Part shown: piece by piece, positions 1 to 5,896 of the stretch | Position numbering within the stretch: the stretch's first letter is position 1 | How the letters are laid out: the number at the start of each line of letters is the position of its first letter | NCBI RefSeq assembly: GCF_937875145.1 | Contig: NZ_CALNCS010000244.1 | Location: 1 to 9,766 of the forward strand | Direction of reading: 5' to 3' | DNA: 9,766 nt | DNA from: Alkalibaculum bacchi | GTDB taxonomy: Bacteria > Bacillota > Clostridia > Eubacteriales > Alkalibacteraceae | Notes under the pieces: generated by a model | What the model was told of the DNA's origin: nothing | What the model saw: only the letters and a program-made list of their open reading frames with translations | The model's database searches: none | Position numbers and translations under genes: made by a program

Positions 1-29
1 TTAGTTATTTTTGATCTTTTATTTAGTAG

Positions 30-55
30 AAATTAGCACTTAAAGTAGAAAAGTG
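30..55. repeat. Left attachment site (attL) core, 26-bp direct repeat
   Basis: These 26 bases begin AAATTAGCACTTAAAG and end GAAAAGTG. They are repeated without mismatch and in the same orientation at 9712-9737. The flanking bases differ on both sides (g/a before, a/c after), so the repeat is exactly bounded. It encloses the integrase and the phage-like modules, as expected of the core of a tyrosine-recombinase attachment site. At this end the hairpin seen at the right copy is broken, because the base after the core is A and not C. The repeat is seen directly; its role as an att core is inferred. Confidence 0.8.
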
Positions 56-154
56 AGTTGGCTATTTTAGGATAAATTCAATTAATAAGAATCTTGATAT
101 AATAGGCTTTGTGCTTGTTGTGATGTTTTAAATTTAACTAGAATTATTGTTTTT

Positions 155-183
155 AGGAGCAATATTAGGAGCAATATTTTTTT
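155..183. repeat. Left-end tandem repeat AGGAGCAATATT x2, possible integrase arm site
   Basis: AGGAGCAATATT occurs twice head to tail (155-166 and 167-178) and is followed by a T tract. A close relative, with the same spacing, orientation and T tract, lies just inside the right end at 9647-9671. Paired direct repeats at both ends of an element are what arm-type binding sites of AP2-domain integrases look like. AATATT-loop-AATATT-T7 could also fold as a very weak terminator. Which of these applies is not decided by the sequence. Confidence 0.45.
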
Positions 184-184
184 A

Positions 185-218
185 GTTGGAGCAAGCGAGT
201 TAATCAAAGGTTTTTAAT
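185..218 (-). repeat. Copy 3 (inverted, diverged) of the 28-34 bp leader repeat
   Basis: The + strand here matches the reverse complement of the sequence just upstream of int (about 8432-8465) at 31 of 34 positions, including the shared tail TAATCAAAGGTTTTTAAT. The other near copy is at 5506-5533. The three differences are scattered. The repeat therefore occurs near attL, in front of int and in front of rep. A common DNA-binding role is inferred. Confidence 0.7.
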
Positions 219-261
219 TATTAATCACGTGATATAATTAACGCTGTATTCTATATCATTA

Positions 262-286
262 TACGCGTGGTGCTAGTTAAATCGTT
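262..286 (+). repeat. Left terminal inverted repeat of the deleted IS
   Basis: This sequence pairs with the complement of 617-641 at 24 of 25 positions. The next base on the outer side (261 against 642) and on the inner side (287 against 616) no longer matches, so the repeat is well bounded. Confidence 0.75.
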
Positions 287-316
287 TTAGTTAATAAAAA
301 AGTCCAATCGGACTAG

Positions 317-630
317 ACTCAAGTTGTAGTATCAGAAAGAAAAGGGTCTGATCTGATTGAACTGATGGAAAATACCCATCCATCTAATTACTATCTTCTT
401 GGCGACGAAGGCTATTTAGGCAAAGAACTGCATCAACAGCTAAAACAAATGGGTTATGAACTTTAGACGCCTTATCGTAAAAATATGACAGGAGCTAAAA
501 AGCACAATGATCATCAATTGATAGCTATTCGCAGAACAATCGAGCACGTAGTCTGATAGGCTTTCAAAGCCGGTTGGAAATTGCAATTTTAGCTTATAAT
601 TTGGCTTATTGTCTAGAACGATTTAACTAG
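317..630 (+). pseudogene. IS982-like transposase, C-terminal fragment, broken
   Basis: The readable frame gives LLGDEGYLGKEL, then a TAG (464-466), then TPYRKNMTGAKKHND and IRRTIE. The usual residue before TPYRKNM in such transposases is W, so TAG is probably a mutated TGG. After RRTIE the frame closes. About 25 residues of the family seem to be missing before the last segment GFQSRLEIAILAYNLAYCLE resumes in another frame. The E of RRTIE is probably the final acid of the DDE catalytic triad. The N-terminal half is absent and a further in-frame TAG lies just before the fragment (314-316). The terminal stop falls inside the right inverted repeat, as is common in compact insertion sequences. It is not functional. 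Confidence 0.65.
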
Positions 631-641
631 CACCACACGTA
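617..641 (-). repeat. Right terminal inverted repeat of the deleted IS
   Basis: This is the inverted partner of 262-286, with one mismatch in 25. It contains the last codons and stop of the transposase fragment. The next base begins the IS66-type remnant. Confidence 0.75.
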
Positions 642-814
642 CTTGAACTGTCCAACAACAGAGCAGAACGAGCAGTTAAAGAGATCGTCATGGAACGCAA
701 GAACTGGCTAGTAGTATAAGCGCCAAAGCCATGGTTATCATAATCAAAACTACCAAGCAAAAGCGTGAACTTTTTATGATGACAGGAGTACCGATTCTGT
801 ATGTGTTGATGTAG
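642..814 (+). pseudogene. IS66-family transposase, C-terminal fragment, frameshifted
   Basis: The first frame reads LELSNNRAERAVKEIVMERK and then NWLVV before a TAA at 717-719. This matches the well-known IS66 TnpC signature (NNxAERxxKxxxxxRKNWL) near the end of the DDE domain. The frame beginning at 707 then gives ASSISAKAMVIIIKTTKQ, which resembles the next family block (KGAxA...IIxTAKxNGL), so there is a frameshift near position 710. The rest up to 814 is open but not clearly similar. Everything upstream of LELSNN is missing, replaced by the IS982-like element. It is non-functional and an old IS scar. Confidence 0.65.
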
Positions 815-880
815 TAGAATTGATGTACATGACTTGTAAAGGCTGTAGCAATATATTGATTTAGAATAGGAATAAAGTTT

Positions 881-1939
881 ATGTCTATCAAGACAACAAT
901 CAAACATATAATAGGAATGGGAGCACCACTAATAAGGGTTCGTAGTAAGATGCCACATACAGTAGCAGAGAACTTGCTAGCGGAGTATTCACCGGATCCT
1001 AACACGACCTGTGTAGCACATAATAAAATAGATGAGAAGTATGACTTGCACATAATCGTAGCTTGCTATAACGTAGAGGATTTTATAGTAGAATGCTTGA
1101 ATTCTATTATGAATCAGGATACGAAATATTCATATATTGTAACTGCTGTAAATGATGGATCAACTGATAGAACGGGCGAAATCTTAAATAAATATTCAAA
1201 CGATTATCCTGATAAATTAGAAGTAATTACTCAAGAGAATAAGGGACTTTCGGGTGCCCGCAATAGTGCATTGAGGCGGATAAAAGGTCGGTATGTGACT
1301 TTTGTTGATAGCGATGATGTTTTAATGCCGAATGCAGTTGAATCATTAATGAACCACGCTGAAGACATTACTCAAGGTAGTTATTATAATTTTAGAGTAG
1401 GTTCAAAAGGAGACGTAAAACGTCAAGTAGTTTTGGCTACTCAGCTATCTGGTTTCCCTTGGGGTAAGATTTTTAAGGCTGAAGTGTTGGAAAAATTCAA
1501 ATTTCCAGAAGGGTATTGGTTTGAAGATACACCGATTTCGTGCATTATGTACGGCATGGGATACCGAATGAATACGATACAAGATATTGTATATGGATAT
1601 CGCTTAAATCCAAATGGTATCAGTGCAACAGCTGGCCATAGTAAACGAAGCATTGAGTCATGGTATATAACCAAGAAATGCTATGAGGAGTATCCGGATT
1701 TTGGCGTAGACTATGATCAACGTGCATATGATTATCTGCTAAATCAATGCGTTATGAATGAGAAGCGGACGCGACACCAACCAAAGAAAATCCGAGAGGC
1801 TATTTTTACTTTGGAATGTGAACTAATGATGAAATATTTTGCAAATTTTAGTACGCAAGATTCTAATCTCCGGAGAATAGAATCAGCTTTGAAAAAAAAG
1901 GAGTTTGTAAGTTTTGAATTATTGGCTTGTGCTGAATAA
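881..1939 (+). CDS. Family 2 glycosyltransferase (exopolysaccharide/cell-surface type)
   Basis: This 352-residue protein is intact and is predicted to transfer a sugar from a nucleotide-sugar donor onto a surface glycan or lipid-linked acceptor at the cytoplasmic face of the membrane. The GT-A fold motifs appear in order: HIIVACYN (residues 57-64), VNDGSTD (90-96), ENKGLSGARNSAL (119-131), the metal-binding DSDD (143-146), and WFED (213-216), likely holding the catalytic acid or base. About 50 residues precede the fold. No membrane helix is evident, and the C-terminal half is of the kind seen in lactobacillus EPS transferases. The ATG at 881 is preceded by AGGAA at 868-872. The gene stands alone between IS scars and a hairpin terminator. 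It is the only undamaged gene in the left part and is probably cargo. Donor and acceptor cannot be read from sequence. Confidence 0.88.
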   Translation: MSIKTTIKHIIGMGAPLIRVRSKMPHTVAENLLAEYSPDPNTTCVAHNKIDEKYDLHIIVACYNVEDFIVECLNSIMNQDTKYSYIVTAVNDGSTDRTGEILNKYSNDYPDKLEVITQENKGLSGARNSALRRIKGRYVTFVDSDDVLMPNAVESLMNHAEDITQGSYYNFRVGSKGDVKRQVVLATQLSGFPWGKIFKAEVLEKFKFPEGYWFEDTPISCIMYGMGYRMNTIQDIVYGYRLNPNGISATAGHSKRSIESWYITKKCYEEYPDFGVDYDQRAYDYLLNQCVMNEKRTRHQPKKIREAIFTLECELMMKYFANFSTQDSNLRRIESALKKKEFVSFELLACAE

Positions 1940-1993
1940 ATATTGCGGTTAAGTATAAATTCTTGGTAAGCACCCAATAGTGCGGTATATTAA

Positions 1994-2024
1994 AATCCCA
2001 TCCTAGCAATGCTAAGATGGGATT
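1994..2024 (+). terminator. Hairpin terminator after the glycosyltransferase gene
   Basis: AATCCCATC-C-TAGC, loop AAT, then GCTA-A-GATGGGATT forms a 13-bp stem with one C/A mismatch. The following T tract is short (AATCAGTTT). It lies 54 bases after the glycosyltransferase stop codon and probably ends that single-gene transcript. Confidence 0.65.
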
Positions 2025-2079
2025 AATCAGTTTATGGGACTTTACTTACAGTGGAGCTGAACATTTTCTGGCCTGGTAA

Positions 2080-2537
2080 ATAGGCTTCCAGATATTAATT
2101 TTTTTAATACGGACAGCTTATCCAGAAAAAAGGATCAAGGTTGAAGCTTTTCTTAACTATGTAAGCAAGCGATTCGATCCCTCGGCGCATGTCGGTCTTA
2201 CCGCAAACAATGAACAACGGGGACGTATTCACCGTTTATGTTTGATTTTAATTTTGGCATTAAGAATCTATATAGTGTTGGGTATATCGAGCAGCCACAG
2301 CGAGGCCAGGATATCGTTTTAACTTAATTAGGCGAGAATGATGAACTCACTAGTTATCCCCGTCCTGAACAAGAGAAAATGATATGATCATATTGGGATA
2401 AGAAAGATGAGGCACGCAAGAAGAAAAATAAAATAAAGCAACAAGAGATAGTTGATAATTCTGCGAACTCAGATGACAAAGAAGATACGGATAACACAAA
2501 CTGGAAGTTACAATATGCCTTTTATCGGTGCAATTAA
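2080..2537 (+). pseudogene. Broken gene, possibly N-terminal part of an Mrr-like restriction endonuclease
   Basis: Two abutting frames join into one plausible protein. Frame one (2080 to about 2238) includes KVEAFLNYVSKRFDPSAHV and NNEQRGRIHRL. Restoring one lost base near 2238 continues it with MFDFNFGIKNLYSVGYIEQP, then QRGQDIVLT. Two stops interrupt the second frame: TAA at 2325 (likely CAA) and TGA at 2385 (likely CGA). A lysine/glutamate-rich stretch (YWDKKDEARKKKNK) and NTNWKLQ precede the final TAA at 2535. A helix followed by GYIEQPQRGQDIVLT resembles the winged helix at the N terminus of Mrr-type endonucleases, with a linker leading toward a missing catalytic domain. That identification is by eye only; the broken state is certain. 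Confidence 0.4.
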
Positions 2538-2572
2538 GATTAATTTTGCACTGATAATTAGTTCATTGAACT

Positions 2573-2594
2573 AAAAAAACGCCTAAAAAGGCGC
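2573..2594 (-). terminator. Leftward intrinsic terminator
   Basis: On the - strand, GCGCC-TTTTTA-GGCG is followed directly by seven T residues, a short GC stem with a good T tract. It would stop any leftward transcript that escapes the bidirectional terminator at 3943, before it enters the decayed region. Confidence 0.6.
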
Positions 2595-2888
2595 TCTCTA
2601 AAACAATTAACGAACTAAATTATAACATCCCCCGCCCGTCTTTAATTCAGAAAGAGCGCACACATTTCAATTATCTTTCATGTAAGCGACAATTTTAAAA
2701 ATTTTTAGGTAGGGGGCTTGTATTTGCTACTCATTGATATAACTGTACTTAAACCAAGAAAAACAGTTAATTTGTGTCTGCTTTACGCTCTATTATTGGG
2801 GATACTTATGTACTTTCGGACAATTAAGACACCCTAAAAAGGAAAATAGCTGAATTTTCCGCAGATATTTCCGCAAGCAAAATAAAAC

Positions 2889-2917
2889 GGCATCCCTTTT
2901 AGGGATGCTTTTTGTTT
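2889..2917. terminator. Intrinsic terminator, probably bidirectional
   Basis: GCATCCC-TTTT-AGGGATGC (2891-2908) forms a compact stem followed by TTTTTGTTT on the + strand, and by CCGTTTT in the reverse direction. It separates the accessory region from the stretch leading to the ArpU-like gene. Confidence 0.7.
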
Positions 2918-3231
2918 ATTCTTGAAATTTGCCGTCTATTCTTTGCTATGCTGAATTTAAATCTTGAACACGTGTAATCATACTAAGGGCTAATAAAAGC
3001 TCTTATATTCCCTTAAAATGATAATCAGAGTGAAACTGAGGTTTTTTGAGGCTGAAAGAGTTGCGGATTTTTGGGATATAGGTGGAGTTTTGCTAGCGTA
3101 GATGCGTGAATTTATGTAAGGTTTTGTAAGGTTGAATTGTCCATTTTGTCATGCAATAAAAAAGAGCTTGCCTTGCTTTGCCGTAGGGTTTTGTTAGGGT
3201 ATTTTAAACTCTAAATATTTAAACGCACTGT

Positions 3232-3253
3232 AGGAGGGCTATAGGGGGGCTAT
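3232..3253 (+). promoter_or_regulatory. Tandemly duplicated ribosome binding site of the ArpU-like gene
   Basis: AGGAGGGCTAT (3232-3242) is followed head to tail by AGGGGGGCTAT (3243-3253), with the ATG at 3255. The better AGGAGG is too far from the start (17 bases). The poorer GGGGGG is correctly placed (5 bases). Such an arrangement could weaken or tune translation. Confidence 0.55.
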
Positions 3254-3254
3254 C

Positions 3255-3707
3255 ATGGCTGAAAATGCTGAAATACTACAAATTACTACAAAAGATTTCT
3301 TTGATAAGTATTTCGATGTCTTAATGTCCATAGCCGGACGCACTAATACCGAATTGCTTCCCGAAAATATATCTAGTTTTGAAATGTTGGATAACAGGTA
3401 TCTACTAAAAATAAGACGTGCGGACACGTTGGTATATTGCACTGGTAAAGCTTTTAGCGATTGTCAGAATAAAACTAAGAAACCATATAAAACAATCTTG
3501 GTAGACTGTTATCTAAATGACATGACTAATCTTGAAGTAGCGAAAAAAGTTGGATATTCTCGTTCACGGTTCGGAACTTTGAAGCAAGAAGCACTTGCTG
3601 AATTTACCCAACGTTTCAATTACTGGATTCAAAACCAAAAGTTCAGTCCATTGGTGCAACTGATGAGCCAAAAAAGTAATATGCAAAAGTCGCTAGGGGT
3701 TGACTAA
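3255..3707 (+). CDS. ArpU-like phage late-transcription regulator
   Basis: This 150-residue soluble protein resembles the ArpU family, phage regulators that switch on late (packaging and lysis) genes and have a helix-turn-helix like region 4 of sigma factors. Residues 80-121 show the pattern: TILVDCYLNDMTNLEVAKKV, then GYSRSRFGTLKQEALAEF, where a hydrophobic helix, a turn and a recognition helix can be placed. The N-terminal 75 residues (TTKDFFDKYFDVL, then ENISSFEMLDNRYLLKIRR) fit no domain I can name. In phages the gene lies just before the terminase and is read with the early genes. Here no terminase follows, and it is convergent with the replication gene. It may act on a helper phage's promoters, or be a relic. 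The family call is fairly firm; the role is open. Confidence 0.7.
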   Translation: MAENAEILQITTKDFFDKYFDVLMSIAGRTNTELLPENISSFEMLDNRYLLKIRRADTLVYCTGKAFSDCQNKTKKPYKTILVDCYLNDMTNLEVAKKVGYSRSRFGTLKQEALAEFTQRFNYWIQNQKFSPLVQLMSQKSNMQKSLGVD

Positions 3708-3942
3708 GGGTTTTCTAATGGCTAGTTGCCCGTTGTTGGCTTTCAGCTATGTACATGCTCTTAGAATTGCGATGTCAGCATAATCAAACAAACATGCACG
3801 CCTATATATCTATTCTTATCTTGCCTCACCTAGCCTTGCCTTATCTCAGTATCCATTTTGTGTCCATAGGGCAAACGTCAGCATCATTTACTCTTTTTAG
3901 GGACTGGCTATCTCGGCATTTCTAATCATTGCAAAACAAAAA

Positions 3943-3971
3943 CGGCTGTAAGTTGATACAGTCGCTTTTTT
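3943..3971. terminator. Bidirectional terminator between arpU-like and rep genes
   Basis: CGGCTGTA-AGTTGA-TACAGTCG forms an 8-bp stem with one G/T pair. On the + strand it is followed by CTTTTTT, on the - strand by TTTTTGTTTT. It ends both the rightward ArpU-like transcript and the leftward replication operon. The rest of 3708-3942 holds no gene I can support. Confidence 0.8.
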
Positions 3972-3979
3972 AAATTAAA

Positions 3980-5443
3980 CTAATTCGAATTAATTTTATT
4001 TAGATAATTGCTAATGTTTATCACTAGCTCCTTAACTGATATTGATTGTTTTTGCTGAATAAGATAATCAATAGCCTTTTCAAAGTCATACAGGGTGAAG
4101 CCCTCTTTTAATCGTTGCTCAATTAATGGTCTTTGATTTGTTATAGGGTAGTGTTTGCCCGTTTTGCTATTTAGCATTTTGTGTAACTGGTCAACTTGAT
4201 ATTCAAGATTGAAGCCGTCGTATGGCTCATACTGGCTCTTTTGTTGTTTAGGCTTAGGTGCATTGCTTGCATTCCTTGAAGTAGTGTTCCCAGTACCAGT
4301 AGCCTTTGCTTGTTGGGTAGAGGGTTGATCTTGCTGTTTATCCTTAGTCCCAACTTCTGAACCACTTTTCCCAGTTTTAGTAGCCTTTACCCGTTGGCTA
4401 GAACGTTGATCTAATTCGTTTAGGTCTGCTTCTAATTTTGCTATGTCTTCTAGTGATTCATTCTCTTGTTGAATAGGTGGTGCATCATTAGCGTTAGGGA
4501 TGCTGTCATAATATACAGGCTCTTTTAATGGTTCGCCAACTTCAAACGGGTCAAAGGGGTCAACTGCGCCCCGTTGACCTTTATTAGAAGGAGAAAATGA
4601 ATAATTTTCTCCTTTATTAATCTTTATTAGAGTTCTATTAGTTGCTAGTTTTTTGCATAGGTGGATACTCATTTTTTGCATAGGTAAAACGACATTTTTT
4701 GCATAGGTGGATACTCGTTTTTTGCATAGGTTGTCGGGCGCACAGTAGTCAGTTGCGCCAGTGCTTGAACGCACTTTTTGCCAAAATTTTATAGCTGTAT
4801 GAATATCATTTTTGCTTTTTTTGTCAGAACCACTCAAAATAGATGTCATTTTTAAAGGAACAAGTGTAATTTCGACATTAATACCCTTGTTAGAAATTAA
4901 ATTGATATATTTATTTTTTTCTAGTTCCTTGAGTTGGTAGCGGATAGTCCTCGGGCTCTTTTGAAGCTCGTCTGCTAGTTCCGATTTAGTAACACATATA
5001 ATCAGTGGCGCATCTTCTTGGTATTTGTCAGTATTAATTTTAATGAGCTTCTTTTGTCTAGAATATAGCGAACCGTATAGGAGCATAGCTCCAATACTAA
5101 GATCATGATTCCGCACGATTGCGACTGGAATTAGTAGAAATTTTTTAGCATTTAGCGGTGGTACGGTAACAAGCCGACCTTTAAAGTGGGGCTTTTGCTT
5201 GCTCGTAATCAGTCCTAAATTCTTTAAATCACGTATTGCTCTTTGAATTGATGCAATAGACCTATTAAGCCGTTCTGATAATGCTTTATCAGTAATAAAA
5301 CATTGTTTGTGTTTGGAGTACAAGCCGTTAAGTTCCCCGTATACTAGCAATGCAAGAGCAGATAGCCTATAATTTTTTATTAAGGCGGTCGGGATATGCA
5401 AGTTAGGATTGATATTAGTTTTTTCGCTCTTAACATTATTCAT
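3980..5443 (-). CDS. Phage-type replication initiator with two winged-helix domains
   Basis: This 487-residue protein is expected to bind the origin and load the host helicase for element replication. Residues 17-82 and 104-185 form a duplicated winged-helix unit: IPTALIKNYRLSALALLVYG is echoed by IPVAIVRNHDLSIGAMLLYG, each followed by a helix-turn-helix (LSERLNRSIASIQRAIRDLK and ELADELQKSPRTIRYQLKEL). Residues 330-405 are a polar, low-complexity linker. Residues 412-465 (NSKTGKHYPITNQR, then RLKEGFTLYDFEKAIDYL) match the conserved phage C-terminal domain Phg_2220_C. The start is the ATG at 5443, preceded by AAGGCGGTG at 5453-5461. An in-frame ATG 11 codons upstream lies inside a terminator hairpin and has no binding site. 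Four iterons lie within codons 238-265. It is the last gene of the leftward operon. Confidence 0.85.
   Translation of the reverse strand: MNNVKSEKTNINPNLHIPTALIKNYRLSALALLVYGELNGLYSKHKQCFITDKALSERLNRSIASIQRAIRDLKNLGLITSKQKPHFKGRLVTVPPLNAKKFLLIPVAIVRNHDLSIGAMLLYGSLYSRQKKLIKINTDKYQEDAPLIICVTKSELADELQKSPRTIRYQLKELEKNKYINLISNKGINVEITLVPLKMTSILSGSDKKSKNDIHTAIKFWQKVRSSTGATDYCAPDNLCKKRVSTYAKNVVLPMQKMSIHLCKKLATNRTLIKINKGENYSFSPSNKGQRGAVDPFDPFEVGEPLKEPVYYDSIPNANDAPPIQQENESLEDIAKLEADLNELDQRSSQRVKATKTGKSGSEVGTKDKQQDQPSTQQAKATGTGNTTSRNASNAPKPKQQKSQYEPYDGFNLEYQVDQLHKMLNSKTGKHYPITNQRPLIEQRLKEGFTLYDFEKAIDYLIQQKQSISVKELVINISNYLNKINSN
4287..4412. repeat. Imperfect 45-bp repeat coding the linker of the initiator
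   Basis: Bases 4287-4331 and 4368-4412 match at 36 of 45 positions and encode similar linker segments (SSQRVKATKTGKS and STQQAKATGTGN). This is an internal duplication in a disordered, glutamine- and threonine-rich linker, and probably only affects linker length. Confidence 0.6.
4588..4614. repeat. Perfect 11-bp inverted repeat beside the iterons
   Basis: AAGGAGAAAAT-GAATA-ATTTTCTCCTT is a perfect stem with a 5-base loop. It lies 34 bases from the iteron cluster, inside an AT-rich stretch (about 4580-4650). In replication origins such a stretch could be the melting region or a priming hairpin. It lies within the initiator's coding sequence. Confidence 0.55.
4649..4731 (-). other. Iteron cluster, probable replication origin inside the initiator gene
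   Basis: The 14-mer ACCTATGCAAAAAA (- strand) occurs four times without mismatch, at 4649-4662, 4672-4685, 4695-4708 and 4718-4731. The period is exactly 23 bp. Two of the units share 22 of 23 bases, with the tail GAGTATCC. Because 23 is not a multiple of 3, the copies are read in different frames (KKRVST, YAKNVV, MQKMSI, LCKKLA), so the repetition is kept at the DNA level, not for the protein. Two helical turns per unit puts all sites on nearly one face. Iterons inside the initiator gene are the usual origin layout of many phages and RepA_N-type replicons. Confidence 0.85.
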
Positions 5444-5465
5444 TTCATGTTTCACCGCCTTTCTA

Positions 5466-5496
5466 AATAAAAACATCCCTGTTAGGTTAGGGATGT
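5466..5496 (-). terminator. Leftward terminator just upstream of the initiator gene
   Basis: On the - strand ACATCCCT-AACCTAAC-AGGGATGT is followed by TTTTTATT, an 8-bp stem with a T tract. It lies between the excisionase-like gene and the ribosome binding site of the initiator, leaving only a few bases before that site. There is no room for a promoter between, so the initiator must be expressed by read-through or antitermination. Confidence 0.8.
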
Positions 5497-5505
5497 TAGA
5501 ATAAG

Positions 5506-5533
5506 CCTTTGATTAGCTCGTTTGCGCCAACAA
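5506..5533 (+). repeat. Copy 2 of the 28-bp leader repeat, in front of the initiator gene
   Basis: These 28 bases (starting CCTTTGATTAGCTCG) are identical to 8438-8465. Here they lie upstream of the leftward initiator gene, 62 bases before its start, beyond the terminator. Relative to the gene they are inverted compared with the copy in front of int, which argues for a double-stranded DNA function and not an RNA leader. Confidence 0.85.
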
Positions 5534-5560
5534 AATAGTTAAATCATTGGCTTAATATCT

Positions 5561-5881
5561 TTACTGAACGTCCTTAACTACTCCAATAGTTAGGGGCTTT
5601 TTTGTTTGTTCCATTGCTTTCTGAGACGGCATCTCGTGAGCTTTTAACCATGCGGTTATGCTTTGCTTGCCGTAGAGCTTGCGCCCGTCTATAACCGCTA
5701 CTGGCATTCCTAAAGAAGCCCAGAAAGTAATCGTAGATTCAGCAACGCCAAAATATTTGGCTATTTCTTTGCGGTTCAAGTAGGGACGGGTATTAGTTGC
5801 TTGTTTTAGCCCGTCTTTGATAGTGGAATAAATAAGCGACTTAATTTCTTTTACTTGGTTGTCGTCTAAAATTACTTGCAT
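5561..5881 (-). CDS. AlpA/excisionase-like helix-turn-helix protein
   Basis: This small protein (106 residues) has an HTH_17 (MerR/AlpA-like) DNA-binding domain at residues 33-83: PYLNRKEIAKYFGVAESTI is the helix-turn-helix, and GMPVAVIDGRKLYGKQSITA the wing followed by a helix. Such proteins are the excisionases of many phages and conjugative elements, bending att DNA to direct the integrase toward excision. Others act as transcription factors. Residues 1-32 form a probable helix and the tail after 84 looks unstructured. The ribosome binding site before the ATG at 5881 is weak (GAAAGAAG). It follows the 191-residue gene by 15 bases in the leftward operon. Excision and gene regulation are both plausible. 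Confidence 0.7.
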   Translation of the reverse strand: MQVILDDNQVKEIKSLIYSTIKDGLKQATNTRPYLNRKEIAKYFGVAESTITFWASLGMPVAVIDGRKLYGKQSITAWLKAHEMPSQKAMEQTKKPLTIGVVKDVQ

Positions 5882-5896
5882 GATTGATGCTTCTTT

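Larger units (their letters stand above)
56..261. other. Left-end non-coding region of the element
   Basis: I see no supportable gene here. The stretch is AT-rich and holds two repeats annotated separately: a tandem AGGAGCAATATT pair (155-178) and an inverted, slightly diverged copy of the int/rep leader repeat (185-218). A palindrome ATCACGTGAT lies at about 223-232. A TATAAT-like hexamer occurs near 97-102, but no convincing -35 or gene follows it. The arrangement resembles an attachment-site arm region more than a gene region. Confidence 0.5.
262..641. mobile_element. Internally deleted IS982-like insertion sequence (about 380 bp)
   Basis: Bases 262-286 and 617-641 are inverted repeats of each other with one mismatch in 25, sharing the block GTGGTGCTAGTTAAATCG. 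Between them lies only the C-terminal half of a DDE transposase, with several inactivating changes. Both ends survive but most of the transposase is gone, so this is a non-autonomous derivative that an active relative could still move. No clear target-site duplication is visible. The right end directly abuts an IS66-type transposase fragment, which suggests insertion into an older IS. The IS982 assignment rests on remembered transposase motifs and is moderate. Confidence 0.65.
2538..3231. other. Non-coding spacer of about 690 bp with hairpins and a GC-rich patch
   Basis: No open frame with a ribosome binding site is visible on either strand. The stretch holds a TTAGTTC-ATT-GAACTAA hairpin (2559-2575), a leftward terminator (about 2573-2594), an isolated GC-rich run CCCCCGCCCG (2629-2638) flanked by inverted GCGCTCT (2591-2597) and AGAGCGC (2653-2659), a GGAAAAT/ATTTTCC inverted repeat, two TTTCCGCA repeats, and a terminator at 2891-2912. 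The final part before 3232 leads into the ArpU-like gene, but I cannot place a good promoter there. Confidence 0.5.

Noticed and set aside
185..217. 28-bp repeat as the conserved end of a gene (VGANELIKGF-stop in all copies)
   Set aside because: The peptide tail reads in all three places and two of three differences would be silent, but no start codon or longer open frame precedes it in any copy. A DNA signal is simpler.
688..1053. 121-residue leftward frame opposite the glycosyltransferase start
   Set aside because: It is antisense to a gene with clear GT2 motifs and to IS scars, has no ribosome binding site, and its composition is that of a shadow frame.
2559..2575. TTAGTTC/GAACTAA hairpin as a rightward terminator
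   Set aside because: The stem is short and AT-rich and is followed by A residues, not T. Only the neighbouring leftward GC hairpin has a proper T tract.
4649..4731. Regularly spaced repeats as a CRISPR array
   Set aside because: The repeats are only 14 bp with 9-bp intervals, two of the intervals are nearly the same, and all lie inside an intact coding sequence with no cas genes nearby.
5441..5476. Longer initiator starting at 5476 (MFLFRKAVKHE...)
   Set aside because: That ATG lies within the terminator stem and has no ribosome binding site. The next in-frame ATG at 5443 has AAGGCGGTG at the right distance.
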